Positions 33,277-44,590 of a stretch of 64,000 bases of DNA are shown here, in pieces. The notes beneath the pieces are model-generated. The model did no database searches, was not told the origin of the DNA, and saw only the letters and a list, made by a program, of their open reading frames with translations. This stretch comes from Anadara kagoshimensis. Lineage: Eukaryota; Mollusca; Bivalvia; Arcoida; Arcidae. Location: positions 30,251,905 to 30,315,904 of the forward strand of contig CM037870.1 of assembly GCA_021292105.1 (NCBI GenBank), written 5' to 3'. A program made the translations under genes and the position numbers. Every line of letters begins with the position of its first letter. The first letter of the stretch is position 1.

Positions 33277-33585
33277 CATACAGATCTCTTCTCCAGATTC
33301 TAGTCTACTAATATAGACTATTGTTTCTTTGCGTTGGCTGTTTAAAGTTTTTGCCCTTCTTGCATGTACAAAGTATGTCATACCCCTGATGTGTGTGAGC
33401 ATCGATCAGCGCAAAGACTGGGTAGGGGTTTGAACCAATGACCTCCCATACAGATCTCTTCTCCAGATTCTAGTTTACTAATATAGACTATTGTTTCTTT
33501 GTGTTGGCTGTTTTAAGTTTTTTTCCTTGGCTGTACAAAAGTATGTCATAACGCTGGTGTGAGAATCAAGCACATAATGTTACTG
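33277..33585. repeat. 170-bp tandem duplication
   Basis: 'catacagatctcttctccag' begins at 33277 and again at 33447. Both units continue with 'actaatatagactattgttt' and 'agtatgtcata'. The second is shorter. Confidence 0.9.
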
Positions 33586-33904
33586 TTTTTGTATCCCCCT
33601 CCCCACAAACTAGTTTTAAAGGGTGTATAGGAACCATCCATGTAAAATTGTGTATAAACCATGTCTCATAATTGTTTTGGATGACTGTCATAAAACAACT
33701 TCACATAAATAATCGTCATGGACCAAAGGTGTGTCATGATGACCTTGATTTGTCACGACTTTGAACCAAGGTCAAATTGGAAAGGTCAAGGTCACAGTTC
33801 AAGTTTGTTTTGGTTTTGTATTAGATTGCTGTAATATTGTGACAGCTTTCGTTGCAAGATTTTTGGCAGCTCAAATGCAGTGGTACCGGTATTTCCAAAC
33901 TATT

Positions 33905-34122
33905 ACAAAGCATCACAAAGTGAAAGTCAATGTCCTTTCGGATGGGAACTTAAAATAAACGAGGTCCCGTGTTATGGTAGACATGGAAGGATAAAGAACC
34001 CTACTGTATAATAACATCAGCGCAATACATAGGAAAAATTTCTTCACCTTTGTCTATAGCTTGGTATGTCTCGATATAAGTGAAATATTCTTGCCTGGAC
34101 ATAAAACATTATTACTCAACTC
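33905..34122 (+). mobile_element. 5'-truncated SINE, main family
   Basis: It starts in the body ('caaagtgaaagtcaatgtcc') and runs to the tail 'gaaatattcttgcctggaca'. The head is missing. Confidence 0.85.
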
Positions 34123-34509
34123 TCTGTAGTAAACTAAATGTTGTACAGCTAATAGGTGGTGTTTTAAAACTAATGGATGCAAAGACAAATACATCAAGTG
34201 AAAAAAACTTTAAAAATAATGAATACAAAGAGATATACATCAAGTCAAAACCTTATGTTACAGGTGAAGAATGTAATTTTTGGTGTCAGCAGTAGGAAAA
34301 CAAAATGATAAATTAAATACTATAATATATACATCTTGTCAGTCTTATCGTACTACCTTACTTCATTATGTTGATGGGGTATTATTTCATCTTTTAGACA
34401 GTAACATGTGCCAGTATCTTAGTTTACAGATTTTGCCAAGCCTCTTTATTTTTTTTTTTTTTCTTTCAGAGGCGTTGTTTTCTTTATGAAATAATAACAA
34501 GACTTTGAT

Positions 34510-34750
34510 AGTAAAGTGCATCAAGTTTGACCTGGCCGTTTGACCTTTAATTTGACTAATAGATGGGGCTAATAGACTGTGAGATATAGGGAAGACAGCA
34601 TGTTTCACTACCACATAAACACATGGTTCCCAGTATTACTACCATCAACCTTAAATATCAACTTGATATAGACCCTAAATTACACAATGGATATGTTTGT
34701 TTCAATATTCAATTTAAAGGTCAAATGGCGGGGTCAAATTTGACACACTA
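34510..34750. mobile_element. MITE, 'gacctggccgtttgacctt' family, complete
   Basis: The left end 'gtgcatcaagtttgacctgg' + 'ccgtttgacctttaattt' is inverted at the right ('aatttaaaggtcaaatggcg' + 'gggtcaaatttgacacact'). The interior 'acagcatgtttcactaccac' matches 29437-29748. At about 240 bp it is the cleanest copy. Confidence 0.88.
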
Positions 34751-35029
34751 ATCTGTCTCATTAACTAACTCAGTTGAGACTGCGTCTAAAATAACGAATG
34801 TAAATCTGATTTTGATTGGTTTTGTCATATATGTTTTTTGGTTTATTTTACTGTTGTGTTTAAGATGGTAGTGATTAAAATGATTTTTATTAAGATGCAG
34901 ACTTGACTGATAAACTACAGACACAAACAATTAAATTATGCTTCTTGTCATAAATGTTAGACTCTAAATAGTAATTGTAAACCATTAATGTATGCCACCC
35001 TGACTGCCATAACCATTTTGATTACACAC

Positions 35030-35200
35030 GTGGCAGGTGTAGATAGCTAAACATGAGGTGCTTACTCTTTTGGAGCACCTTGCCTCACTTCCCTGGTGAA
35101 AATTCACATGTTTAACCTAACTTTTCAGTTTTAAAGTTTTTTCTTTGCTTCTAGATTGTGATTTGGACATGGATTGGTATATTCATTTTTGATCTCATGA
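35030..35200 (+). repeat. Dispersed repeat, 'gagcacc..gcctcactt' family
   Basis: 'gtggcaggtgtagatagcta', 'ttggagcaccttgcctcact' and 'gattgtgatttggacatgga' recur at 37360-37540, around 36580 and at 52000-52135. I recognise this text as a common interspersed repeat of bivalve genomes, from memory only. Confidence 0.6.
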
Positions 35201-35849
35201 TCCAAAACAGCAGAACCAAACAATCTAAAACCATAAGTTTTACGGCCCTAAACAGCAAACTAATACCATTAAATTATGCTCCCTGTCACAACAGTCTTGG
35301 ACCCGGACAGCAGGTCTGTGTCATTAAATTATGCACCATCTTTGTACTCCTTGCAATAACAGACTGTGGACCCTTATTTAATTATACTCGGTTTGGAATC
35401 AGTTTGGACTTTCCACAGCTAAGGTATTTATACCAATAAAATATTGAAACTGCATTAAGCCAATAAAACTAATCAAATTATTTGTTTGAGAGTCCAAACT
35501 GGTATAGCCAATATACTGATAAAGAGATGAACAAGAGACAACTTATTAAAGACTAATTACTCTGTTACAATCTACTTGATTGTTTTATCAGATTAAACGC
35601 TAAACTTTTATGAAACAGACTATAAAAAATGTGGTTGCAGTCACCGAATCTTTTCTATAAAAATAGTTTATTTTGGCTCGCTGTACAAAATAATGTCAGG
35701 ATTTATTATATATGACAATATATATGAGGTTGTACCTTTATGAAGAATATGTTATAAAGGCACCAAAACATGACAGGTTAATTACTGGTAGTAATATGTT
35801 CAGATTTCCACCGACATATATATACAGATCTGGTCATTATCTGGGTGAA

Positions 35850-36620
35850 CTGTAAAACTGTGTCTAATACGCATCCAACATTGCTTCAATTGTATGCACA
35901 GAATTTTTTATTTTGTTATTTGTTAATAACTTTCTAGATTTGCTTTGTTTCTCAAGTTATGTCATATTTTAAATTGCGATTTGTTGGAACTCACTTTTCG
36001 AGGGACTTACCCTTCCTGAGCACCTGGCCTCACTTCCAGGTAATAATATCTTCAGATTTCCACCAACTTATATACAGTTTTGGTCATTATCTGGGTGAAC
36101 TGTATAGAAACTGTGTCTAATATGCATCCAAAATTGCTTCAATTGTATGCACAGAATTTTATATTTTGTTATTTGTTAATAACATTCTAGATTTGCTTTG
36201 TTTCTCAAGTTATGTCATGATTTGTTGGAAATCTCTTTTTGAGTGACTTACCCTTCCTGAGCACCTAGCCTCACTTTTGCTTCAATTGTATGCACAGTAT
36301 TTCTCATTTTAATATTTGGAAATATCTTTTTAGATTTTCTTTGTTTCTCAAGTTATGTCATGTTTTAATATCTGATTTGTTGGAAATTTGTTTTAGAGGG
36401 ACTTACCCTTCCTGAGCACCTGTCCTCACTTTTACTTCAATTGTATGCACAGTATTTCTCATTTTGATATTTGGAAATATCTTTCTAGATTTACTTTGTT
36501 TCTCAAGTTATGTCATGTTTTGATTTGTGAGTTGTTGGAAATCTCTTTTCGAGGGACCTACCTTTCCTGTGCACCTGGCCTCACTTCCATGGTGGAAGTT
36601 CACATGGTCAACCTAATCAG
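35850..36620. repeat. Tandem array of about 155-230 bp units ending in 'gagcacctggcctcactt'
   Basis: Four units carry 'gcttcaattgtatgcacaga', 'tttgctttgtttctcaagtt' and 'gacttacccttcctgagcac'. The unit end is the same 'gagcacctggcctcactt' as in the dispersed repeat at 35030, so the array probably expanded from part of that element. Confidence 0.8.
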
Positions 36621-36749
36621 CCAGTTTTCAAAGTTTTTACTTGGAGTGATATTTGTTCTTTTTTATGCCTACCGGTATATTGGATTAAAGTTTTCAAATG
36701 GTTTCATTTAGAATATAGTATTTAAGAGTTTTTGTATACCTAATGCTGT

Positions 36750-36990
36750 AGTTTGCTAAATTTGCTGCTAGTTAAAATCTGAAATTCCTCAAAAACTAAG
36801 GTATACTTCCTTATGCAAAATATTTCCCTAGTGAAATTTGTTAAAATATATTTTGCTTCTTTTGATATTTTTTTAACATCTTAGAAAATATTTTGATTTC
36901 AAAATTTTGGTCTAAGGACTATATATACTGACGAGGAATTGTATTCCGAAATGGCCTTCTAGTGCTGTAAAATTAAAACTGGTACAATGT
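36750..36990 (+). repeat. Dispersed repeat copy (family of 1735)
   Basis: 'tttgctgctagttaaaatct', 'gaggaattgtattccgaaat' and 'tctagtgctgtaaaattaaa' align with 1735-1985 in the same order. Confidence 0.75.
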
Positions 36991-37359
36991 ATAATGCGTA
37001 TTTGGTATTAGGTACTCCACTACGACTTAACATTGGCTTTTGACATATATTGCTTGTAACACTAACAGTAAGCTTGTACCAGCTGATTAGAACCTGGTTG
37101 ACTGCCAAGGCAAGACATCACTACCAATTCCTGTTCCTGGGATATATGTTCTTCCCAATGCTAAGCCTTAAATATGCTGTAACTGCAGTGGTTTCAAATA
37201 CACTATGTCTCACCAATATGCCAATTGACAGCATGTGAGGGTTTATCCATCATCACAATACATGTATTGTTGATAAGTTTGATGTCTCTGTGTCCAGGAT
37301 TGTCCTGGATATATTTGATGCCCCATAGTTTCATGTTCATTTTACTCAATTTTGATTAC

Positions 37360-37540
37360 ACACATGGCGGGTGTAGCAAGCCAAACAGGAGGTGCTTAGC
37401 CTTTTGGAGCACCCAGCCTGACACAAATTCCCTGGTGGAAGTTCACATGTTTAACCTAATTTGTCAGTTTCAAAGTTTTTACATTGCTTCTGGATTGTGA
37501 TTCGGACATGTATTAGTATATTTATTTTTGATTTGACATG
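37360..37540 (+). repeat. Dispersed repeat, 'gagcacc' family
   Basis: 'catggcgggtgtagcaagcc', 'ttggagcacccagcctgaca', 'gtggaagttcacatgtttaa' and 'gattgtgattcggacatgta' match the copies at 35030 and 52000. Confidence 0.65.
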
Positions 37541-37753
37541 AAACCTTTTACTTTAATGATTGGTGTCAGTATCTGTGTGTTATATGTATGTATAAATGTA
37601 CATTGTATTAAGGAACTCTTTTAACTGAGACATTATTGGCAATTGTGCTGCTTCAAGGGAACTTAACTAAGAACGCAGGGTAGATGGTAGTACACAAAAT
37701 CATTTACCAATGGTCTTCTCTGAATAGCTAAAATTACTGTTGTGATGTGAAAG

Positions 37754-38094
37754 CCATCGCAGTAGCTCAGTTGGTAAAGTGCTTGCTCCATAAGTGGGAG
37801 GTTGTGGATTCGAACCCCAACCAGGTCTGACACAAGACTTGAAAGTGGGCAGTGACTGTTCTTTCACCAAACATTTGGCATTTCAAAATGAAAGTCATGG
37901 TTCTTTCAGACAGGAACTTAAAATAAATTATGCCCTGTGTCACGTTAGGCATGGCATGATAAAAGAACCCAGCTGTATAATGCCATTAGTGCATCAGGCA
38001 AAATTTCAGCACCTTTGCCTATAGCTGGCAATGTCTCGATATAAATGAAATATTCTTGACTGAGACGTTAAACACTATTACCCAACTCAACTTT
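37754..38094 (+). mobile_element. tRNA-derived SINE, main family, full length
   Basis: The A box lies in 'gcagtagctcagttggtaaa' and the B box in 'gtggattcgaaccccaacca'. The body is complete, and the tail is 'gaaatattcttgactgagac' + 'gttaaacactattac'. Open frames on both strands here are not genes. Confidence 0.92.
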
Positions 38095-38199
38095 GTTGCG
38101 ATATAGAAGATTTGTGACCAACAAAAGTAACATATAAATACCAGGTGGGTGTGGCTACTTAATGGGTTAGATTGTTATCTAATTATGTTCAATTTAAGA

Positions 38200-38500
38200 A
38201 TTCAATTCCTCATTAGTAGTGCTTGGACCAAAATTGTGAAAGCAAAATTTTTTTCAAGATGAAAATATCCAAAGGACCAAATATATTTTATATATCAATT
38301 TAGCTAAGGAAATACTTTGCAGGAGGGAGTATTCCTTAGCTTTTGGGGAATTTCAGATTATAACCAGCAGCAAATTTAGAAAACTAAAATTTGGCGTGGA
38401 CCAAAATTGTGAAACCAAAATTTTTTTCATGAAGTTCCAAAGTACCAAAATATGTATTTTTACTAAATTTAGCTAAGGAAATACTTTGCATTCTTTTGAA
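38200..38500 (-). repeat. Dispersed repeat (family of 1735), reversed and partly doubled
   Basis: 'aattcctcattagtagtgct' + 'tggaccaaaatt', 'agctaaggaaatactttgca' and 'tttcagattataaccagcag' are the reverse of 1735-1985. A second partial copy starts near 38394 with 'tggaccaaaattgtgaaacc'. Confidence 0.7.
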
Positions 38501-38803
38501 ATGCTTGAATTAACCAGGTCTCTTTTTTTTCAGTTTTATTTAGAAATTATCAAAATATTACAAAAATTAAAATGTAATATCACACTATTATATAACTACA
38601 TCATTGAAGATACAGTAGCATCTTTCCCTTAGCAGTATGTTTTCTGAAACAGACTTTAAATATATATAGGATCTGTAACTCTGGTACAACACACTGTACA
38701 GTGGTAATAATAAGCACACAGGATTATGGGATTGAATGTGCACATATGATGCCTAAAGGACAAATTGTATCAGCTAACTTTTATTTATTTGTGTGATATT
38801 GAG

Positions 38804-38894
38804 GGGCAAAAATATTCATAAAATTATGGGGGAGACTATGTCTGTCCCTGGGCCCACTCGGCAAGATAACGAGACCCAGACCACCTCAGATTTG
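38804..38894 (+). CDS. TRIO: Trio/Kalirin-family RhoGEF, linker exon before GEF2
   Basis: The exon is 91 bases; its first base completes an AGG (Arg) codon with the AG left at 16900, and it ends in phase 0 at a GTAAGT donor (38895-38896). The acceptor is TATTGAG after a T-rich stretch, with a 'gctaac' branch-site match about 25 bases upstream. It encodes RGKNIHKIMGETMSVPGPTR then QDNETQTTSDL. In vertebrate Trio/Kalirin the KWLT block is also followed by 'GK...KK' and then a polar, acidic/Thr-rich stretch, so position and character fit, but the sequence itself is poorly conserved. The identification rests on phase continuity, splice signals and order. Alternatively, its inner ATG at 38826 (MGETMS, a possible N-myristoylation context) could be a start. 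The next exon (phase 0 acceptor) is not in the window. Confidence 0.75.
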
Positions 38895-39974
38895 GTAAGT
38901 ATAGTATAAGAGACTGATAGTGTTTATATTGATATTCTCTCATGGTTTCTCTATATATTGCAATAACAGATTTTTGTGATGTTAAAACTCAAAATACCAA
39001 AGCCTTATAAATATAGACTAAAAGCTTTATTTAACATGTTTTGCTTTTCTTAGAATTAATGTCTTGGAATGACATTGAAAACTAGCCCCATTATATTTTT
39101 ATGTTCTTCTTTACCATGTGGGTGATATTATGCTAATATATATCTTTGCATCTTTTTTACAATATTTTACCATTGGTATATATTATGAGTGTTTTTACCA
39201 GTGATGATTTTTAAAAAATTGTATGAGAATTTTTAACCCCAAAATATCAATATTTACTTGTCAGATAGTTACAGTTTCTGAAATTGATTCAATTAAATGG
39301 ATCAGCCGTGAGAATGTGTCAGTCAAACGTTGATTTCTGTTGGGTTTCGATCTGTCATTGATTATGTTCACATCCACATTAGTATTAAAACTCTGTTAAA
39401 TCTGTACCGCCAACATTCTTATTTTATAAATCTGACCCATCTGTTTTTCTCTCTGTGTGTATGTGTGGTTTCATGGGTTGATTATAATACTGGTAAAAAC
39501 ATTGATCATTAAATATGTCAGTTGACGAAGATGGAGTCAGATGCAGCAAGGTCAATTAACTTTTGACAGATTCAATGATAACGGCTTGTGTAAGGGTTAA
39601 TGAGAAAGTTAAATTTTACATGTAAATTAAATCCTGTGAGCTGCCAATTCTTATAGTTACTGTAGAAATATATAATTATCTTAGCTTTGGTTAATTAAAA
39701 CATGACTGATATACTGCCATCTGTAAGGTCACATGGTATGTATATTTATATATAAAAACATGCTACGGTAATATTATTATACCAATGTCACGCTGATATA
39801 GTAGGGGGAGGGAGAGAGAGAAAAAAGAGAGAGAGATTTAAATAACACAGTATAAGAAAAATGAATTTATATAAAAACTTGCTACAGTAATATTGTATTA
39901 ATGTCACAGAGAGAGAGAGGGGGAGAGAGAGAGATTAAATAACAAGAAAAATGGATTCAAAATTTTTTTTGGTT

Positions 39975-40195
39975 TTTTATTCACAGAGGTCGCCTTTATA
40001 AACAGGTGGCTTTTTTTTACATAGATGTCTTTTATAATTGCATGTTGCTTTTTATTAAAAGATGGTTTTTCATACAAAAGTGACTTTTATAAGTGGATGA
40101 TTTTTATACAAAGGTGGCTCTACTAAACAGTTAACTTTTATAAATAGATGTCCTTTATACAAAGGTGGCTTTTAACAGGTTTAGCTGTAACTTAA
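39975..40195. repeat. Degenerate tandem repeat of 'ggtggcttttataaacag'-type units
   Basis: 'ctttataaacaggtggcttt', 'gacttttataagtggatgat' and 'gtcctttatacaaaggtggc' recur about every 30 bases. The wording resembles the arms of the 'cagtcaaacctg' MITE family ('cctttatagacaggtttga'), and the segment ends in 'acaggtttagctgta', so it may derive from a MITE end. Confidence 0.55.
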
Positions 40196-40725
40196 ATGCA
40201 CATAAGAAGATGGTTTCTGAATTAAAATGATCAAAGAAACGATATTAATGGCTACTACCTTGGTGAAGTATTTAAACACAAAATATTTGTCTGTCACATC
40301 AGTAATCGGGATCAAAATAAAGTAAATATTTTTAGTCAAGGCTTGTCAGTGTATGCAGCATTAGATTCATGTTTTGATAAATATTTCTTGATATAAAACA
40401 CGCAATTAATTGGCATGTAAACAGGAATCATTTCAAGATGTTGCCAAAAATATTTCAACATTATAGTGGAACTGGTTTATGTAAAATTGCAGTGGTTTTT
40501 AAATGCTGTATGTGTAGATATTCTCTGCATATTTCTGATATTATATAATATTTTCATAAAAAGCCTGTGTCTGTCGTTATGGGCAAAAAGAATAATGGTG
40601 CTTTTTTACTAAAGGCTGTTAAAATATGTGCGTGTTATTTTTACAACTGTATATTTGAGGAATTTTATTGCAATTATTAGCTGATAACATATTGTGCAGC
40701 ATGTAGTTGCTCAGTTAGTACAGTA

Positions 40726-40910
40726 GAACATGCCATAAAGGCCACCTCTATATGAGGGTCACCTGCTTCTAAAGGCCAGTTAAATTTTATCCCCATTACT
40801 CTTTCTTTATTCATATAATTTGAACCTGTATACATTGTATATAGGCCACCTGTCCATCAAAGTCACTTTCACTGGGTGATGACCTTTATAGATAGGTTTG
40901 ACTGTATAGC
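40726..40910 (+). mobile_element. MITE, 'cagtcaaacctg' family
   Basis: The left arm 'taaaggccacctctatatga' and the right arm 'gacctttatagataggtttg' + 'actgta' are present. The interior has 'aaggccagttaaattttatc' and 'atttgaacctgtatac'. Confidence 0.85.
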
Positions 40911-41084
40911 ATCATGAGGATGGGAGGAAGAGGGTTGGTTGGTTACAAATGAAAGTTTTCTGTCTTAGTATTAAATACCATTTGCATAATGACAAGTTTT
41001 AAACCTGCCCTTAAAAAGTATAGAAAAACAGGTGTCATGCAGTTGTAATAAGTATAAATGTCTAGCTGTGTCCATGTTAAAGTA

Positions 41085-41430
41085 CCAGTATGGTAACTCA
41101 GTGGTAGATTGCCAGCTTCATATTTGGGAGGTCATGGGTTTGAACTCCAGCTGGGTCTGACCAAGACTTGAAAATAGGTAGTAGATAGTAACTGTTCTTT
41201 CGCTGAGCACTCAACATTTAGAAATGTGAGTCACAGGGTCTTTCGGATGATACCTTTAAAACCGATACCCCCTGTCACCGCAACCGTGGCATGTTAAAGA
41301 CCCCTCCCTGCACATTGCCCTTGGCACACTACAAAGTTAAAAATTTCTGGCACTTCACCTATAGCTGGTGATGTCTCAATATAAGCTAAATATTCTTGAC
41401 TGGGACGTAAAACCCCATTTAGTCAATTAA
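41085..41430 (+). mobile_element. tRNA-derived SINE, main-family variant
   Basis: The head is 'tggtaactcagtggtagatt' and the B box 'tgggtttgaactcc'. The body is 'gtagtaactgttctttcgct', followed by the variant middle 'catgttaaagacccctccct'. The tail is 'aaatattcttgactgggacg' + 'taaaaccccattt'. It shares the variant middle with 63185-63490. Confidence 0.88.
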
Positions 41431-41507
41431 TTAAAAGTTGTTAAAGTTTTTTCTGGACTAAATGTGCCTGTTCTCTGACATATCTCATTTCTTTGTTTAT
41501 CTTCATT

Positions 41508-41528
41508 GGGGGGGGGGGGGGGGGGGGG
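41508..41528 (+). repeat. Poly-G run (21 bases)
   Basis: Twenty-one consecutive G. Confidence 0.95.
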
Positions 41529-41939
41529 AACTTACAATGCTAAAATTAATAGTTGATAATAATAGGATTATGCAGATTTTTTCCTCAAAAATTTGAATAC
41601 TTAAAATGCTTATTTCAAGGGTAAATTGAAGTTAATTTTATGATAAAGAACGGGTACATAACAAGGTTAAAATTTAGAGGTGAAATGTAAATTTTATTGA
41701 TAGTGTTACAGTAAAAAATCTGATCTGGCTAGTTGGATATCAGTATGTGTATAAACTGTTTTAAACTCAAAATCTCCTATTTCCTTTTTTGTTTGTTAGG
41801 TCATTGGGTGGTTATGAATACTTATTTCAAGTATGCTTATATTAAACTTGGGCATTAAGTATTTGTAGCTTCAAGTTTAACCCAGTCCTGGGTTGTCTCT
41901 AAGTACAACTGAATCATCAAATACTGAAGTTGTGGTGAA

Positions 41940-43235
41940 TGATAACAGTACTGGTGACACCTCAATATAAGTGAAATTATAGGGACTGGGTTGTTAAAAC
42001 CTCCTTCCACTCACTAGCTCACCAGCCACTAGACAGAATTGACACACTTCTTACTTTTAAATTTCAAAGTAAATATTAAAACACATGATTATTATTTGTC
42101 AAGTGTTTGAATTAAGTTGTTTTTGTATAAGGTTACATCTCAATATAAGTGAAATGATATGGACTGGGTCATTATAAACCCTTCCACTCACTAGCTATTC
42201 TAGGACAGAATTGACATTCTTTTTAAAATTTTACATTTCAAAGTAAATATTATAAACACTGATTAGTATTGTCATATAAGTTGTTTTTTAAGGTACGTCT
42301 CAATATAGTGAAATGATATGACTGGGTTGTTTTAAAACCCTTTTCACTCCTCTAACAGAATTGACACTTTTAATAACTTTAACATTTCAAAGTAAATATT
42401 ATAACCACATGATTAGTTTTGTCAATGTTTGAAATAAGTTGTCGTTTTTTTTGTAGGTTACATCTCAATATAGTGAAATTATATGGACTGGTTGTTCAAA
42501 CTAGCTCACTAATATTCTAAGACAGAATTGACATTCTCAAAGTAAATATTAAACACATGATTAGTATTTGTCATATAAGTTGTTTTTTTAAGGTTACGTC
42601 TCAATATAAGTGAAATGATATGGACTGGGTTGTTTAAAACCCCTTTTCACTCCTCTAGACAGAATTGACACTTTTAATACTTTACATTTCAAAGTAAGTA
42701 TTATAAATGCATGATTAGTATTTGTCAAATGATTGATGTAAGTTACGGGTTTTTGTAAGGTTACGTCTCAATATAAGTGAAATGATATGGACTGGGTTTT
42801 TTAAAACCCCTTTTTACTCCTCTAGACAGAATTGACACTTTTAATACTTTACATTTCAAAGTAAGTATTATAAACACTGATTACTATTTGTCAGTGTTTG
42901 AAATAAGTTTGGTAAATTTTTGTAAGGTTATATCTCATATAGTGAATTATATGGACTGGGTTGTTCAAAACTAGCTCACTACTATTCTAAGACAGAATTG
43001 ACATTCTCAAAGTAAATATTAAACACATGATAGTATTTGTCATATAGTTGTTTTTTTTAAGGTTACATCTCAATATAAGTGAAATGATATGGACTGGTCT
43101 TTTAAAACCCCTTTCCACTCCTCTAGACAGAATTGACACTTTTACTACTTTACATTTCAAAGTACATATTATAACACATGATTATTATTTGTCAAGTGTT
43201 TTGATACAGTTTGTTTTTTAAGGTTAGAGTTTTAG
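41940..43235. repeat. Satellite of about 160-bp units that contain the SINE tail
   Basis: Eight units begin near 41950, 42136, 42294, 42461, 42595, 42764, 42929 and 43064. Each starts with 'tctcaatataagtgaaatga' + 'tatggactgggttgtt' and continues with 'cagaattgacac' and 'tttcaaagtaaatatta'. The opening is close to the SINE tail 'tctcgatataagtgaaatat' + 'tcttgactgggacgttaaa', so the array seems to have grown from a SINE 3' end plus flanking DNA. Confidence 0.88.
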
Positions 43236-43584
43236 TTTTTGATTACATCACTAGTCCTGGCTTGTATCTTTATCCAGCTGAATCAAGAAATACTGAGCTG
43301 TAGTTTAACATACGGTTTATGTAACACGCTGATAACGACACATGATTCCGGCTGCTACATAATCATGATCTTGTTGTACAGGCGATTGTCTTCATGAATG
43401 GCTATATTTCACACCACCGATAATAAATAAACTTGTAGATTTGTAAATATTCACAGAGCCATTAGTGTAAGTCGTATATCTCCAAGTTGTTGATTTGTCC
43501 TCCATTTGGTTCACACCGTCTTGAAATACACCAGTACACTTGTACTAGTTTGATCCAAACTAAGGCTACCTTTGTGATCAGAAA

Positions 43585-43907
43585 CCACTGCTTAGCTCTG
43601 TAAGTGCGAGGTTGTGGGTTCAAACCCTGAATGAGTCTGACCCAAGACTTGAAAGTTGGTAGTGACTGTTCTGTCGCCAAGTACTCAGCATTACGAAATG
43701 AAAGTCGCTGGTTTTTTTGGATTGGAACTTTAAATAAACAAGGTCCCATGTGATGGTAAGGGTGGCATGATAAAGAACCCTGCTGTATAATGTCATCAGC
43801 CCAACACACAGGCAAAATTTATGCACCATTTGCCTATAGTTGGTGACGTCTCAACATAAGTAAAATATTCTTGAGTGGGACGTTAAACACCATTTCTCAA
43901 CTTAACT
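43585..43907 (+). mobile_element. tRNA-derived SINE, main family, head partly lost
   Basis: The A box is lost, and the B box is 'gtgggttcaaaccctgaatg'. The body ('ccaagtactcagcattacga', 'gcatgataaagaaccctgct') and tail ('aaaatattcttgagtgggac') are present. The 117-residue minus-strand frame over it is spurious. Confidence 0.9.
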
Positions 43908-44015
43908 TTATGATCAGAACTGTCTTGCAGATTATTGATTCAAGGGTCATTTGTTCAAATCAAGTTGGATGCATGGTATGTCCATAAGAAAAACAATTAA
44001 CTTCACATTTGCTCA

Positions 44016-44590
44016 TTTGAAAAATGTATGGGGATAGGCAGAAATGTGGGTCAGCTCAGCTGAAAAATGTATGTAGGGGCCTACTCAGCTTAAAAATGTA
44101 TGAGCATAGACAGAAATAGGGGGCTACTTAGCTTAAAAATGTATGGGGATAGGCAGAAATGTGGGTCAGCTCAGCTGAAAAATGTATGGGGATAGGCAGA
44201 AATGTGGGTCAGCTCAGCTGAAAAATGTATGGGGATAGACAAATAGGGGCCTACTCAGCTTAAAAATGTATGAGCATAGACAGAAATAGGGGGCTACTTA
44301 GCTTAAAAATGTATGGGGATAGGCAGAAATACAGGTTTGCTCTGTTGAAAAATGTATGGGGATAGGCAGAAATGTTGGTCAGCTCAGCTGAAAAATGTAT
44401 GGGGATAGGCAGAAATGTGGGTCAGCTCAGCTGAAAAATGTATGGGGATAGACAAATAGGGGCCTACTCAGCTTAAAAATGTATGAGCATAGACAGAAAT
44501 AGGGGGCTACTTAGCTTAAAAATGTATGGGAGGCAGAAATACAGGTTTGCTCTGTTGAAATTTGTATGGGAATAGGCAGAAATACAGGCA
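44016..44590. repeat. Minisatellite with a higher-order unit of about 213 bp
   Basis: Basic units 'aaaaatgtatggggataggc' + 'agaaatgtgggtcagctcag' of about 43-57 bp alternate with variants ('gacaaataggggcctactca', 'gacagaaatagggggctact', 'gaaatacaggtttgctctgt'). The ordered block starting at 44238 is repeated from 44451, a 213-base shift. Confidence 0.88.

Larger units (their letters stand above)
16901..38803 (+). other. 21.9 kb intron (phase 2) with an internal first exon
   Basis: Donor GTTTGT at 16901; acceptor AG at 38802-38803, with a 'gctaac' branch-site match about 25 bases upstream. It is densely filled with SINEs, MITEs and tandem repeats, listed separately, and contains the candidate alternative first exon at 27916-28065. 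Stretches where I recognise nothing include 17185-17770, 20480-20930, 21260-21690, 22950-23920, 28450-29430, 30400-30830, 34760-35020 and 38500-38770. They are AT-rich without supported coding sequence. Confidence 0.8.

Noticed and set aside
43462-43829. Minus-strand frames of 117 and 69 residues
   Set aside because: They lie across a tRNA-derived SINE (43585-43907). Similar frames occur over other SINE copies, for example at 25089-25346 and 37767-38024.
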